NCBI GenBank assembly: GCA_002440665.1
Contig: DJUX01000036.1
Span: 1-64,000, forward strand
Length of the DNA stretch: 64,000 nucleotides
Direction of reading: 5' to 3'
Origin: Dechloromonas sp. UBA6271
Lineage (GTDB): Bacteria > Pseudomonadota > Gammaproteobacteria > Burkholderiales > Rhodocyclaceae
Shown here: positions 31,609 through 39,890 of the stretch, piece after piece
How the letters are laid out: each line of letters starts with the position of its first letter
Numbering within the stretch: position 1 is the first letter of the stretch
Translations under genes and position numbers: made by a program
Notes under the pieces: generated by a model
What the model saw: only the letters and a program-made list of their open reading frames with translations
What the model was told of the DNA's origin: nothing
Database searches by the model: none

Positions 31609-32867
31609 GCCACTTCACGATCAAACAAGGCGTCCTGCACGCCGAATCAGTCGCCCTGCCCGCCATCGCCGAACAGTTCGCCACGCCGGCCTATGTTTAC
31701 TCCCGCGCCGCGCTGGAAGCCGCGCTGCAGGAATTCCTCGATGTCCTGAGCGCACATCCCGCCGGCAGTGACGCCCTCGTCTGCTACGCGGTCAAGGCCA
31801 ACTCCAATCTGGCGATCCTGAACCTGTTCGCCCGTATGGGTGCCGGGTTCGACATCGTCTCTGGCGGCGAGTTGCAGCGCGTACTGGCGGCTGGCGCCGA
31901 TCCCCGGAAAATCGTCTTCTCCGGCGTCGGCAAGACGGCCGCCGAGATGAAACAGGCGCTCGACGCCGGCATCCTCTGTTTCAACATCGAGTCGCCGGCC
32001 GAACTGGAGCGCCTGAACGAAGTCGCCGGCCACTGCGGCAAGCGCGCGCCAGTCAGCCTGCGCGTCAATCCGAACGTCGACCCGAAGACTCATCCCTATA
32101 TCTCCACCGGTCTCAAGGAAGCCAAGTTCGGCGTCGCCTACGACGACGCGCTGGCGCTCTACCGCCGCGCCGCCGCGTTGCCGAACATCGAAGTGGCCGG
32201 CATCGACTGCCATATCGGCTCGCAGCTGCTCGACCCCGCCCCCTTCGTCGAGGCGCTCGACCGCATTTTGGCCCTTGTAGACCAGTTGACCGCAGAAGGC
32301 ATCCGGATTCATCACCTTGACCTCGGCGGCGGCCTCGGCATCAAGTACAAGGACGACCAGATGCAGCCGACCGTGGCTTCCTACCTGAACCCGCTGCTCG
32401 ACAAGCTGGCCGGCCGCGGCCTCAAGGTCGTGCTCGAACCGGGCCGCCGCCTGGTCGGCAATGCCGGCCTGCTGCTGACCCGCGTCGAGTTCCTCAAGCC
32501 CGGCGAAGGCAAGAATTTCGCCATCATCGACGCCGCGATGAACGACCTGATGCGTCCGGCGCTCTATGAAGCCTGGCACGACATCGTGCCGGTGACGCCG
32601 CATGGCGGCGAAACCCGCGCCTACGATGTGGTCGGCCCGGTCTGCGAAACCGGCGATTTCCTCGGCCAGGCCCGCCCGCTGTGCATCGAGGCAGGCGACC
32701 TGTTGGCCGTCATGTCGGCCGGCGCCTACGGCATGGCGATGGCTTCCAACTACAACACCCGGCCGCGCGTGGTCGAGGTCATGGTCGACGGCGACAAGGT
32801 GTTCCAGATCCGCCGCCGCGAAACCGTTGCCGAACTCTACGCCGGCGAGCAGGTGTTGCCGGCATGA
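31605..32867 (+). CDS. lysA: Diaminopimelate decarboxylase
   Basis: Last step of lysine synthesis: PLP-dependent decarboxylation of meso-diaminopimelate. 420 residues with the PLP lysine in CYAVKANSN, the phosphate-binding DLGGGLG, and the active-site cysteine in CETGDFLG contributed by the partner subunit. The N-terminus MSHFTIKQGVLHAESVAL is typical. Overlaps lptM upstream (ATGA) and the RND adaptor downstream (ATGA), making a coupled operon. Confidence 0.96.
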   Translation: MSHFTIKQGVLHAESVALPAIAEQFATPAYVYSRAALEAALQEFLDVLSAHPAGSDALVCYAVKANSNLAILNLFARMGAGFDIVSGGELQRVLAAGADPRKIVFSGVGKTAAEMKQALDAGILCFNIESPAELERLNEVAGHCGKRAPVSLRVNPNVDPKTHPYISTGLKEAKFGVAYDDALALYRRAAALPNIEVAGIDCHIGSQLLDPAPFVEALDRILALVDQLTAEGIRIHHLDLGGGLGIKYKDDQMQPTVASYLNPLLDKLAGRGLKVVLEPGRRLVGNAGLLLTRVEFLKPGEGKNFAIIDAAMNDLMRPALYEAWHDIVPVTPHGGETRAYDVVGPVCETGDFLGQARPLCIEAGDLLAVMSAGAYGMAMASNYNTRPRVVEVMVDGDKVFQIRRRETVAELYAGEQVLPA

Positions 32868-33967
32868 GACATGGCGCGCTGCTGATCGCCGCCACGTTGG
32901 CGCTAGCGGCCTGCGGCGACAAGCCCGCCGAGAAGAAGGGCGCGCCGCCAACCCTGATCACCGCGACCGAAGCCAAGGCCGTTGCATTGGAAGTGAGTGA
33001 GCGCACGCTCGGTACGCTGGAATCGGTCAACGATCCCAAAATCGGCGCCGAGATTGCCGGCAAGATCGTCAAGATTTCGGTACGCGCCGGCGAATCGGTT
33101 TCCAAGGGCCAGTTGCTGGCGCAGATCGATCCGACCGACGCCGGCCACCAGGCTACTGCCGACAATGCCGAAAGCGCCCGCCTGGAAACGCTGCTTGCCC
33201 AGCAGGAGCGCGTGCTCGCCCGCCAGAGCGAACTGGTGCAGAAGAACTTCATCTCGAAAAATGCGCTCGACGAAGCCACTGCCCAGCGCGATGCGCTGAA
33301 GAGCCAGTTGGCCAATGCCCAGGCACGCGCCGGCCTGTCACGCAACAACGTCGACAAGACCCGCGTCGTCGCCCCCTTCGCCGGCATCATCGAAGAACAA
33401 GTCGCCGCTGCCGGTGACTATGTCAAGCTCGGCGACCCGCTGTTCCGCCTCGTCTCCAACGCCAGCCTGCGCGCTCACCTCCCCTTCCCGGAATCCGCCG
33501 CGCCGCGCCTCGAGGTCGGCATGCCGGTCCGCATCACCAGCCCGCTACTGCCCGACACCGGTATCCGGGCAATGGTCGAGGACATTCGCCCGACCGTCGG
33601 CGAAGGCAACCGCGCCATCGACGTCATCGCCCGCCTCGACAACCCCGGTGCGCTGAAAGCCGGCGGCTCGGTCGACGCCGCCGTCATCACCGGCCAGAAG
33701 GAACGCGCCGTGGTCGTGCCGGAACAGGCGGTCGTCCTGCGCCCGGCCGGCAAGGTCGTCTATCTGATCGCCGACGGCAAGGCGAAGCAGCAGGTGGTCG
33801 AGGTCGGCAGCAAGCAACGCGGCGTCATCGAGATCACCGGCGGCCTGCAAGGCGGCGAGGTCGTCGCGCTCGACGGCGCCGGCTTCCTCAGCGACGGTGC
33901 TGCGGTCAACGTCAAGGAAATGCCGAAAACTGCGACCAGCCCACAGGCAGCACCAAAGCCGCAATGA
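32864..33967 (+). CDS. RND efflux periplasmic adaptor lipoprotein
   Basis: 367-residue membrane fusion protein. Signal with lipobox LALAAC (MRHGALLIAATLALAAC). The lipoyl/barrel-sandwich halves are seen at GAEIAGKIVKISVRAGESVSKG and VVAPFAGIIEEQVAAAG, flanking a helical hairpin rich in Ala/Gln/Glu (about 85-160). Beta-barrel and membrane-proximal domains follow. The ATG at 32864 overlaps the lysA stop; its own stop overlaps the pump ATG. Substrate unknown. Confidence 0.93.
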   Translation: MRHGALLIAATLALAACGDKPAEKKGAPPTLITATEAKAVALEVSERTLGTLESVNDPKIGAEIAGKIVKISVRAGESVSKGQLLAQIDPTDAGHQATADNAESARLETLLAQQERVLARQSELVQKNFISKNALDEATAQRDALKSQLANAQARAGLSRNNVDKTRVVAPFAGIIEEQVAAAGDYVKLGDPLFRLVSNASLRAHLPFPESAAPRLEVGMPVRITSPLLPDTGIRAMVEDIRPTVGEGNRAIDVIARLDNPGALKAGGSVDAAVITGQKERAVVVPEQAVVLRPAGKVVYLIADGKAKQQVVEVGSKQRGVIEITGGLQGGEVVALDGAGFLSDGAAVNVKEMPKTATSPQAAPKPQ

Positions 33968-36900
33968 CCCTGCCCGAGCTGTCGATCAAGCGCCACGTGC
34001 TGGCGTGGATGTTGAGCGCAGTCCTCGTGCTGTTCGGCGTCATCAGTTTCGACCGGATCGGCATGGACCGCTATCCGTACATCGAATTCCCGGTCGTCTC
34101 GATCACGACGACGCTCAAGGGCGCCAACCCGGACATCGTCGACGCCTCGGTGACCAACATCATCGAAAGCTCGGTCAATTCGACGCCCGGCATCGAGCAC
34201 ATCCAGTCCACATCGTCGCCCGGCGTCTCGGTAATCGCCATCACCTTCAACCTCGAAAAGAAGATCGACGTCGCCTTCAACGAGGTCCAGGCCAAGGTCA
34301 ACCAGGTACTGCGCCGCCTGCCCAAGGACGCCGATCCGCCGGTCGTCGCCAAGGTTGAAACCAACGCCCAGCCGATCATGTGGCTGGCCCTGCAGGGTGA
34401 CCGCACGCAGCAGCAATTGAACCAGTACGCCATCAACGTGCTGAAAAAACGCCTGGAAACCATCGACGGCGTCGGCGAAGTGCGCCTTGGCGGGCGCCGC
34501 GACCGCACCATCCGCGTCGAACTGGTGCCGGCGCGCATGGCGGCGCTCGGCGTTACCGCGCAGGACATCAACGACGCCTTCGCCCGCGAACACGTGCAGA
34601 TGGCCGGCGGCTTCGTGGTCGGCGAGAAGACCGAAAGTCTGGTCAAGCTCGATCTCGAATTTCATTCCATCGATGCCCTGCAACAGATGGTGATCGGCTG
34701 GAAGGCCGGCGCGCCGCTCCATCTGAACGATGTCGCCGAAGTCATCGACGGCCTCACCGACAACCGCCAGCTCGCCCGCTTCAACGGCGAAACCACGGTC
34801 GGCCTCGGCATCGTCAAGGTCACCAATACCAACACCGTGGCCATCGTCGACAAGGTCAAGGAAAAGCTGGAAAACGAGCTGCGCCCGCAGCTGCCGCCCG
34901 GACTGCAACTGCATGTCGTGTCGAACGATGCCGTCTATATCCTGGAAATCGTCAATGCGCTGAAGGAACATCTGGTCGAAGGCACGCTGCTCGCCGCGCT
35001 GGTCGTCTGGCTGTTTCTGCAATCGGTGCGGGCGACGATCATCGTCGCGCTGGCCATCCCGGTGTCGCTGATGGGCGCCATCGCCGTCATCTACTTCTTC
35101 GGCTACACCCTCAATTCGCTGACCCTGCTCGGGCTCCTGCTGCTGATCGGCGTCGTCGTCGATGACGCCATCGTCGTCCTCGAAAACATCTTCCGCCACC
35201 GCGAGGAACTCGATGCCGACCCGGTGACGGCTGCGGTCAACGGCTCGAACGAGGTCGTTTTCGCGGTCATCGCCGCGACGCTGGCGCTGGTCTCGATCTT
35301 CGCCCCGGTCATCTTCATGAGCGGCATCATCGGCCAGTTTTTCCGCTCCTTCGCCGTCGTCGTCACCTTCGGCGTGCTGGTCTCGCTGTTCGTCTCGCTT
35401 ACCCTGACGCCGATGCTCTGCTCGCGCTTCCTGACCATGCGCGAGCACGGCCAGCACCACAACCGCTTCCAGGCTGCCATCGAACGCGGCTTTCAGCGCC
35501 TCGACGCCTTCTACCGCCGCCTGCTCGCCCGCGCCCTCGCCCACCGCTGGAAAGTCGTGCTGCTGACGCTGCTGACGGTGGCGTCCAGCGCCTTCTTCTT
35601 CGCCAGTGTCGGCAAGACCTTCACCCCGGACCAGGACGAGGGCCGCTTTCTCGTTTACCTGCGCGCGCCGCTCGGCTCGTCGATCGACTACACCGATTCG
35701 CGGCTGCGGATGGTCGAGGCGGTGCTCAACGAGCATGACGAGATCGTCACCGAATTCGCGCTGATCGGTCTCGGCAGCGCCGGCCAGGTCAACCAAGGCA
35801 CCGTCGTCGCGCGCATGGCGCCGCGCAACGAACGGCGCATCAGCCAGCAGGAAATCCTGCCCATCCTGCGCGAAAAGCTGGCCCAGATTCCCGGCGCCCG
35901 CGTCTTCGCCGCCCCCTATCCGATGGTCCAGGGCCAGCGCGGCGAGCCGCTGCAGTTCGTGCTGAGTGGCGAGAACCTCGCCGAAGTCGGCCGCCTCGGC
36001 CGCGAGTTGCAAGGCAAGCTGGCCGCCGAACCGGGCCTCGGCGGGCGCATCGACACAGACCTTCAGCTCGACCTGCCGCAACTCGTCTTCCAGCCCGACC
36101 GCCTGCGCATCGCCTCGGCCGGGCTGACCACCGGCGACGTCGCGGCCGCCATCAACATGCTGACCGGCGGCGTCGACATCGCCAAGTACAACGACGAACC
36201 GGGCGACGGCCAGCGTTACGACATCCGCGTCAAGGGCCGCGAGGGCGAATTCACCCAGCCCGCCGATCTCGCGAAAATCTACCTGCGCAACAAGGATGGC
36301 AAACTGGTACGCCTCGATTCGGTCGCCAGCTTCAAGGAAACGCTCGGCCCCGCCGTCATCGGCCGCTTCGATCTGCAATACTCGGTCACCTTCTTCGCCA
36401 CGCCGACCATTCCGCTCGGCGAAGCGGTGCAGAAGGTCAAGGCGTTCGCCGGCGACCTACCGCCCGGCTACCAGATCAAGCTGATCGGCAACGCCGAGGA
36501 ATTCGCCAAGACGACCAAGTACATGACCTTCGCCTTCGTGCTGGCGATGGTGCTGCTCTACATGGTGCTGGCCAGCCAGTTCGACTCCTTCCTGCAACCG
36601 CTGATCGTCATGCTCGCCCAGCCGCTGGCCATCATCGGCGGCGTCGCCGCGTTGTGGGCGACCGGGCAGACGCTGAACATCTATTCGATGATCGGCCTCG
36701 TGCTGCTGATCGGGCTGGTCGCCAAGAACTCGATCCTGCTCGTCGACCTGACCAACCAGCGCCGCGAAGGCGGCATGGGCATCGACGATGCCCTGAGCAA
36801 CGCCTGCCCGATCCGCATGCGGCCGGTGCTGATGACCTCGGCCACCGTCATCCTCGCCCTGGCGCCCGCCGCGCTTGGCTTCGGCGCCGGTGCGGAAACC

Positions 36901-37032
36901 AACCAGCCGCTGTCGATCGCCGTCATTGGCGGCATGATTTCGTCGACGCTGCTGACCCTGGTCGTCGTGCCGGCGGTCTACTCGCTGGTCGAGAACGCGC
37001 TGGCCCGGCGCCGGGCAGCCGCCAAAAACTGA
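33964..37032 (+). CDS. RND efflux transporter (HAE1-type inner-membrane pump)
   Basis: 1022-residue proton-driven pump with 12 membrane helices and two periplasmic porter loops. Seen: first helix RHVLAWMLSAVLVLFGVISF, the paired aspartates of the proton relay in GVVVDDAIVVLENIFRHRE (TM4), and the internally repeated second half (TMTFAFVLAMVLLYMVLASQ; LVAKNSILLVDLTNQRREGG). Similar to MdtB/AcrB-like efflux pumps. No outer-membrane TolC-type gene is adjacent, so it must use one encoded elsewhere. Translationally coupled to the adaptor. Confidence 0.94.
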   Translation: MTLPELSIKRHVLAWMLSAVLVLFGVISFDRIGMDRYPYIEFPVVSITTTLKGANPDIVDASVTNIIESSVNSTPGIEHIQSTSSPGVSVIAITFNLEKKIDVAFNEVQAKVNQVLRRLPKDADPPVVAKVETNAQPIMWLALQGDRTQQQLNQYAINVLKKRLETIDGVGEVRLGGRRDRTIRVELVPARMAALGVTAQDINDAFAREHVQMAGGFVVGEKTESLVKLDLEFHSIDALQQMVIGWKAGAPLHLNDVAEVIDGLTDNRQLARFNGETTVGLGIVKVTNTNTVAIVDKVKEKLENELRPQLPPGLQLHVVSNDAVYILEIVNALKEHLVEGTLLAALVVWLFLQSVRATIIVALAIPVSLMGAIAVIYFFGYTLNSLTLLGLLLLIGVVVDDAIVVLENIFRHREELDADPVTAAVNGSNEVVFAVIAATLALVSIFAPVIFMSGIIGQFFRSFAVVVTFGVLVSLFVSLTLTPMLCSRFLTMREHGQHHNRFQAAIERGFQRLDAFYRRLLARALAHRWKVVLLTLLTVASSAFFFASVGKTFTPDQDEGRFLVYLRAPLGSSIDYTDSRLRMVEAVLNEHDEIVTEFALIGLGSAGQVNQGTVVARMAPRNERRISQQEILPILREKLAQIPGARVFAAPYPMVQGQRGEPLQFVLSGENLAEVGRLGRELQGKLAAEPGLGGRIDTDLQLDLPQLVFQPDRLRIASAGLTTGDVAAAINMLTGGVDIAKYNDEPGDGQRYDIRVKGREGEFTQPADLAKIYLRNKDGKLVRLDSVASFKETLGPAVIGRFDLQYSVTFFATPTIPLGEAVQKVKAFAGDLPPGYQIKLIGNAEEFAKTTKYMTFAFVLAMVLLYMVLASQFDSFLQPLIVMLAQPLAIIGGVAALWATGQTLNIYSMIGLVLLIGLVAKNSILLVDLTNQRREGGMGIDDALSNACPIRMRPVLMTSATVILALAPAALGFGAGAETNQPLSIAVIGGMISSTLLTLVVVPAVYSLVENALARRRAAAKN

Positions 37033-37067
37033 ACTAAAATATAATTTTTGGCCACATGCCGCAGCCT

Positions 37068-37100
37068 GTTGCGGTCGACGGCATTTTTTCGGCAAAAACC
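37068..37100 (+). repeat. Dispersed repeat copy abutting the YeeE-type start codon
   Basis: Exact GTTGCGGTCGAC (37068-37079) followed by GGCATTTTTTCGGCAAAAAC. It ends one base before the ATG at 37101 and therefore replaces the normal Shine-Dalgarno position. Confidence 0.75.
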
Positions 37101-38180
37101 ATGGACCTGAGCAGCCTGACCGAATTCCTCGGTGAAAAAACGACCATCGCCCTCGCCGGTCTCATCATCGGCCTGCTGTTCGGCATCTGCGCCCAGCGCT
37201 CGCGCTTCTGCCTGCGCTCGGCGGTCGTCGAGTTCTGGAACCGCCAAGGCACCGCCAAGCTGGCGGTCTGGCTGTTCGCCTTCGCCACCGCCATCGTCGC
37301 CACCCAGCTGTTCATCATGCAGGACTGGCTCGACGTCGGCCAGGCACGCCAGCTGGCGGCGGCCGGCAGCCTCTCCGGCGCCCTCCTCGGCGGCCTGCTG
37401 TTCGGCATCGGCATGATCCTGGCGCGCGGCTGCGCCTCGCGCATGCTGGTGCTCGCCGCCAACGGCAACCTGCGCGCCCTGCTCACCGGACTGATCTTCG
37501 CCGTCACCGCGCAGGCGGCGCTGAACGGCGTGCTGTCGCCGGCCCGCACCTGGCTTTCCGGCCTGTGGACCATCGAGGGTGGCGCCGCGCGCGACCTGCT
37601 CGCCACCTTCCACCTCGGCCACGCCGGCGGGCTCGTCTTCGGCCTCGTCTGGCTCGCCACCGCCATCCACTTCGCCCAGCGTGCCCGCCTCGCGCGGCGC
37701 GAATGGCTGGGCGCCATCGGCGTCGGCCTGACCATCGCCCTCGCCTGGCTGACCACCTTCCGCATCGGCGCCCAGTCCTTCGAGATCATCCCGGTCCAGA
37801 GCCTCAGCTTCACCGGCCCTTCGGCCAACGCGCTGATGCTCGTGCTGTCGCCGCCCGGCCAGCCGTGGAACTTCGACATCGGCTTGGTACCCGGCGTCGT
37901 CCTCGGCTCCTTCCTCGCCGCCCTGTGGGGCCGCGAGTTGAAACTGGAAGGCTTCAAGGACGGCCACAGCATGCGCCGCTACATCGTCGGCGCCCTGTGT
38001 ATGGGCTTCGGCGGCATGCTGGCCGGCGGCTGCGCCGTCGGCGCTGGCGTCTCCGGCGCCTCGGTCTTCGCCCTCACCGCCTGGCTGGCGTTGATCGGCA
38101 TGTGGCTCGGCGCCGGGCTCACCGACCGCCTGGTGGATCGGCCGCAGCGCTACCAGGAAAAACAGGCCCTCCAGACCTGA
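37101..38180 (+). CDS. YeeE/YedE (TsuA-like) sulfur-compound transporter
   Basis: 359-residue polytopic membrane protein. It carries the conserved cysteines of YeeE/YedE proteins: CAQRSRFCLR in the first helix, ARGCASRMLV centrally, and GGMLAGGCAVGAG near the C-terminus. The characterised YeeE/TsuA passes thiosulfate through such cysteines; other members are linked to selenium or sulfur trafficking. Proximity to the Sox cluster about 1 kb downstream favours a sulfur substrate. I start it at 37101 (MDLSSL) because the upstream in-frame codons lie entirely in the dispersed repeat. No Shine-Dalgarno is visible, which is odd. Confidence 0.85.
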   Translation: MDLSSLTEFLGEKTTIALAGLIIGLLFGICAQRSRFCLRSAVVEFWNRQGTAKLAVWLFAFATAIVATQLFIMQDWLDVGQARQLAAAGSLSGALLGGLLFGIGMILARGCASRMLVLAANGNLRALLTGLIFAVTAQAALNGVLSPARTWLSGLWTIEGGAARDLLATFHLGHAGGLVFGLVWLATAIHFAQRARLARREWLGAIGVGLTIALAWLTTFRIGAQSFEIIPVQSLSFTGPSANALMLVLSPPGQPWNFDIGLVPGVVLGSFLAALWGRELKLEGFKDGHSMRRYIVGALCMGFGGMLAGGCAVGAGVSGASVFALTAWLALIGMWLGAGLTDRLVDRPQRYQEKQALQT

Positions 38181-38339
38181 ATCGCAGACTTCTCCGGGGA
38201 GCCGGGGCGCTACGCTGCGGCAGCTCATGCGATATGATTACTCTGTCTGCGCCAGACTTTCCCGAAATACCGCGCATCGGGCTCAAAAACCCGGCCGTCG
38301 CACCGTGAAGCAACCACAAAACCGTTCCCACCCCTCCAA

Positions 38340-39194
38340 ATGGCCAGCTCCGTTCACTACCTGCTTGATACAAATGCCGTCCTGCAAGAGCCTGAAGTTC
38401 TTGCAGCGGCCCGCCAACGCAAGTTGATCATCCCCAAATCGGTCCTCGCCAAGCTCGCGACGCTGAACCGCGAGCACAGCCGCAAGGTCGTCGGTGCGCT
38501 GGTTAACGATGCCATCGCGGCAGGCGCCGAAGTCGTCGAGACACCGCCGCACATCCACTGCGAACCCCTAGCCGCCGATCTCGCTGCGCATCGGCTGACG
38601 CCGAGTGCGATGGAAGTCGCCCGCACGGCCATTGGTCTGGCTGAGGGCGGCAAGGCGGTCTGCGTCGTCACGCTCGACAAGCCACTCGGTGATTTTCTGG
38701 CAACACGCAAGATCCGCTCGCTGCCCCCTGCGGCTTTTCTCGAAGAAGGGAAGTCGGAAACTGCGGATGCCGCCCTGCTGACCTCGGCCAAATCCTACAC
38801 CGCCGGGCGCAATCGCTACCTGGTAATCAATGCGACGGTCGGCGCACTCGGCGCGCTGGGGGCCGGCATCGTCTATTTCAACGCCGCCTACCTGCTGAGC
38901 ACCATCTCGGTCTGGGGAACGGCCGTCATCCTGCCTCTGCTCGGCGTTCTGCTGTTCTGGTATCGCCAACGCTACCGCCTGTCCTACGGCGTGTTCGAGT
39001 TCCTGGTCGGCGTCATGATGGCCTACTTCGTTTTCCTGCCATCGTTCGACTTGAAGACGCTGGACGTCATCCAGGGTTTGCAGATTCTTGGTGGCCTTTA
39101 TGTCATGGTGCGCGGGCTCGACAACGTCGGCCAGGGCATCGAGGAAGGGACAAGGCTGGAAATCCTCTGGAATCGCCTCTTCGAGGAAGATTAG
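38340..39194 (+). CDS. PIN-domain protein with C-terminal membrane segments
   Basis: 284 residues. Residues 5-140 look like a PhoH-type PIN nuclease domain: HYLLDTNAVLQEPEVL with the first aspartate, LIIPKSVLAKLATL where an acidic residue of the usual LEEL is replaced, and VVTLDKPLGDFLATRKI. Residues 155-265 hold four likely membrane helices (VINATVGALGALGAGIVYF; AVILPLLGVLLFW; FLVGVMMAYFVFL; GLQILGGLYVMVRGL). PIN domains are metal-dependent RNases, but the second acidic position looks altered, so activity is uncertain. The preceding 159-base gap has a TATGAT at 38233-38238 but no clear -35. I do not recognise a named family for the whole architecture. Confidence 0.75.
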   Translation: MASSVHYLLDTNAVLQEPEVLAAARQRKLIIPKSVLAKLATLNREHSRKVVGALVNDAIAAGAEVVETPPHIHCEPLAADLAAHRLTPSAMEVARTAIGLAEGGKAVCVVTLDKPLGDFLATRKIRSLPPAAFLEEGKSETADAALLTSAKSYTAGRNRYLVINATVGALGALGAGIVYFNAAYLLSTISVWGTAVILPLLGVLLFWYRQRYRLSYGVFEFLVGVMMAYFVFLPSFDLKTLDVIQGLQILGGLYVMVRGLDNVGQGIEEGTRLEILWNRLFEED

Positions 39195-39217
39195 GCCTGG
39201 ATCGGCGCGACGAGCCG

Positions 39218-39253
39218 AAAAAAAGCCCACCGGAGCGGTCCGGCGGACTTTTT
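39218..39253. terminator. Bidirectional terminator at the end of the sox operon
   Basis: A-run, stem AGCCCACCGG / CCGGCGGACT (with two mismatches), T-run. It lies between the convergent PIN gene and the rhodanese gene and can serve both strands. Confidence 0.7.
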
Positions 39254-39266
39254 GGCGACGCGGGGT

Positions 39267-39890
39267 TCAGTGCGGAAAATACATCTTCGCCTTGTCCAGC
39301 TTGTAGGTCCACGGCAAACCGGCATTCTTCCAGCCGTTGACCGTGCGCTGACCGGCCTTGGGGCCGTCCTTCGCGGTATCGCCCTCGACCCCTTCGGTGA
39401 TGCTGTAGACGCGTGTGAAGCCGGCCATCTGCAAACGATCCTGCGCCTTCGAGCTGCGATCACCGGAGCGGCAGATCAGGATGATCGGCGCGTCCTTGCC
39501 GAGGCTCATTTCCTTCATGCGGCGCTCGATTTCCGGGACGAAATCCTGGTTCGGCTCGAGCTTGTACATGAAGCGCTTGTCGTCCCAGTCGCTCATGATT
39601 TCCGGATGTTCGACGAAAGGCACGAGGGCGTCGGCGTCGCTCGGCCAGCCGACGTACATGGCCTCGGCGCGGGTGCGAACGTCGAAGAAGGCGACACCCC
39701 TGGGGTCTTTCCTCTTCATGTCCCAGGCCTGCTGCGGCGTCAGGTAGAGCGCGACCTTGCTGCGCTTGATCTCCGGCAACTTGTCCCAGTCGGTACTGCC
39801 CGGCGCCCAGTCGGCAGCCATCGCCAGCGAGGAAGCCGCCAGCAAGCCGACGGCCAGACAGTGCCTGAATACGGCATGCCGGCCCATCAT
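39267..39890 (-). CDS. Periplasmic rhodanese-like protein in the sox operon
   Basis: 207 residues with a signal peptide (cleavage near SSLAMA|ADW) and one rhodanese domain. The active-site cysteine is in LICRSGDRSSKA, with YLTPQQAWDM and GVAFFDVRTRAE upstream. Likely handles sulfane sulfur next to SoxB or SoxYZ in the periplasm; a precise reaction is not known. Its first ATG (39890) overlaps the soxB stop (ATGA); a second ATG follows directly. Last gene of the operon. Confidence 0.88.
   Translation of the reverse strand: MMGRHAVFRHCLAVGLLAASSLAMAADWAPGSTDWDKLPEIKRSKVALYLTPQQAWDMKRKDPRGVAFFDVRTRAEAMYVGWPSDADALVPFVEHPEIMSDWDDKRFMYKLEPNQDFVPEIERRMKEMSLGKDAPIILICRSGDRSSKAQDRLQMAGFTRVYSITEGVEGDTAKDGPKAGQRTVNGWKNAGLPWTYKLDKAKMYFPH

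Noticed and set aside
33760..36378. 872-codon minus-strand frame opposite the RND pump
   Set aside because: Asp/Glu/Arg-rich low-complexity antisense product; the pump on the other strand has intact transport motifs.
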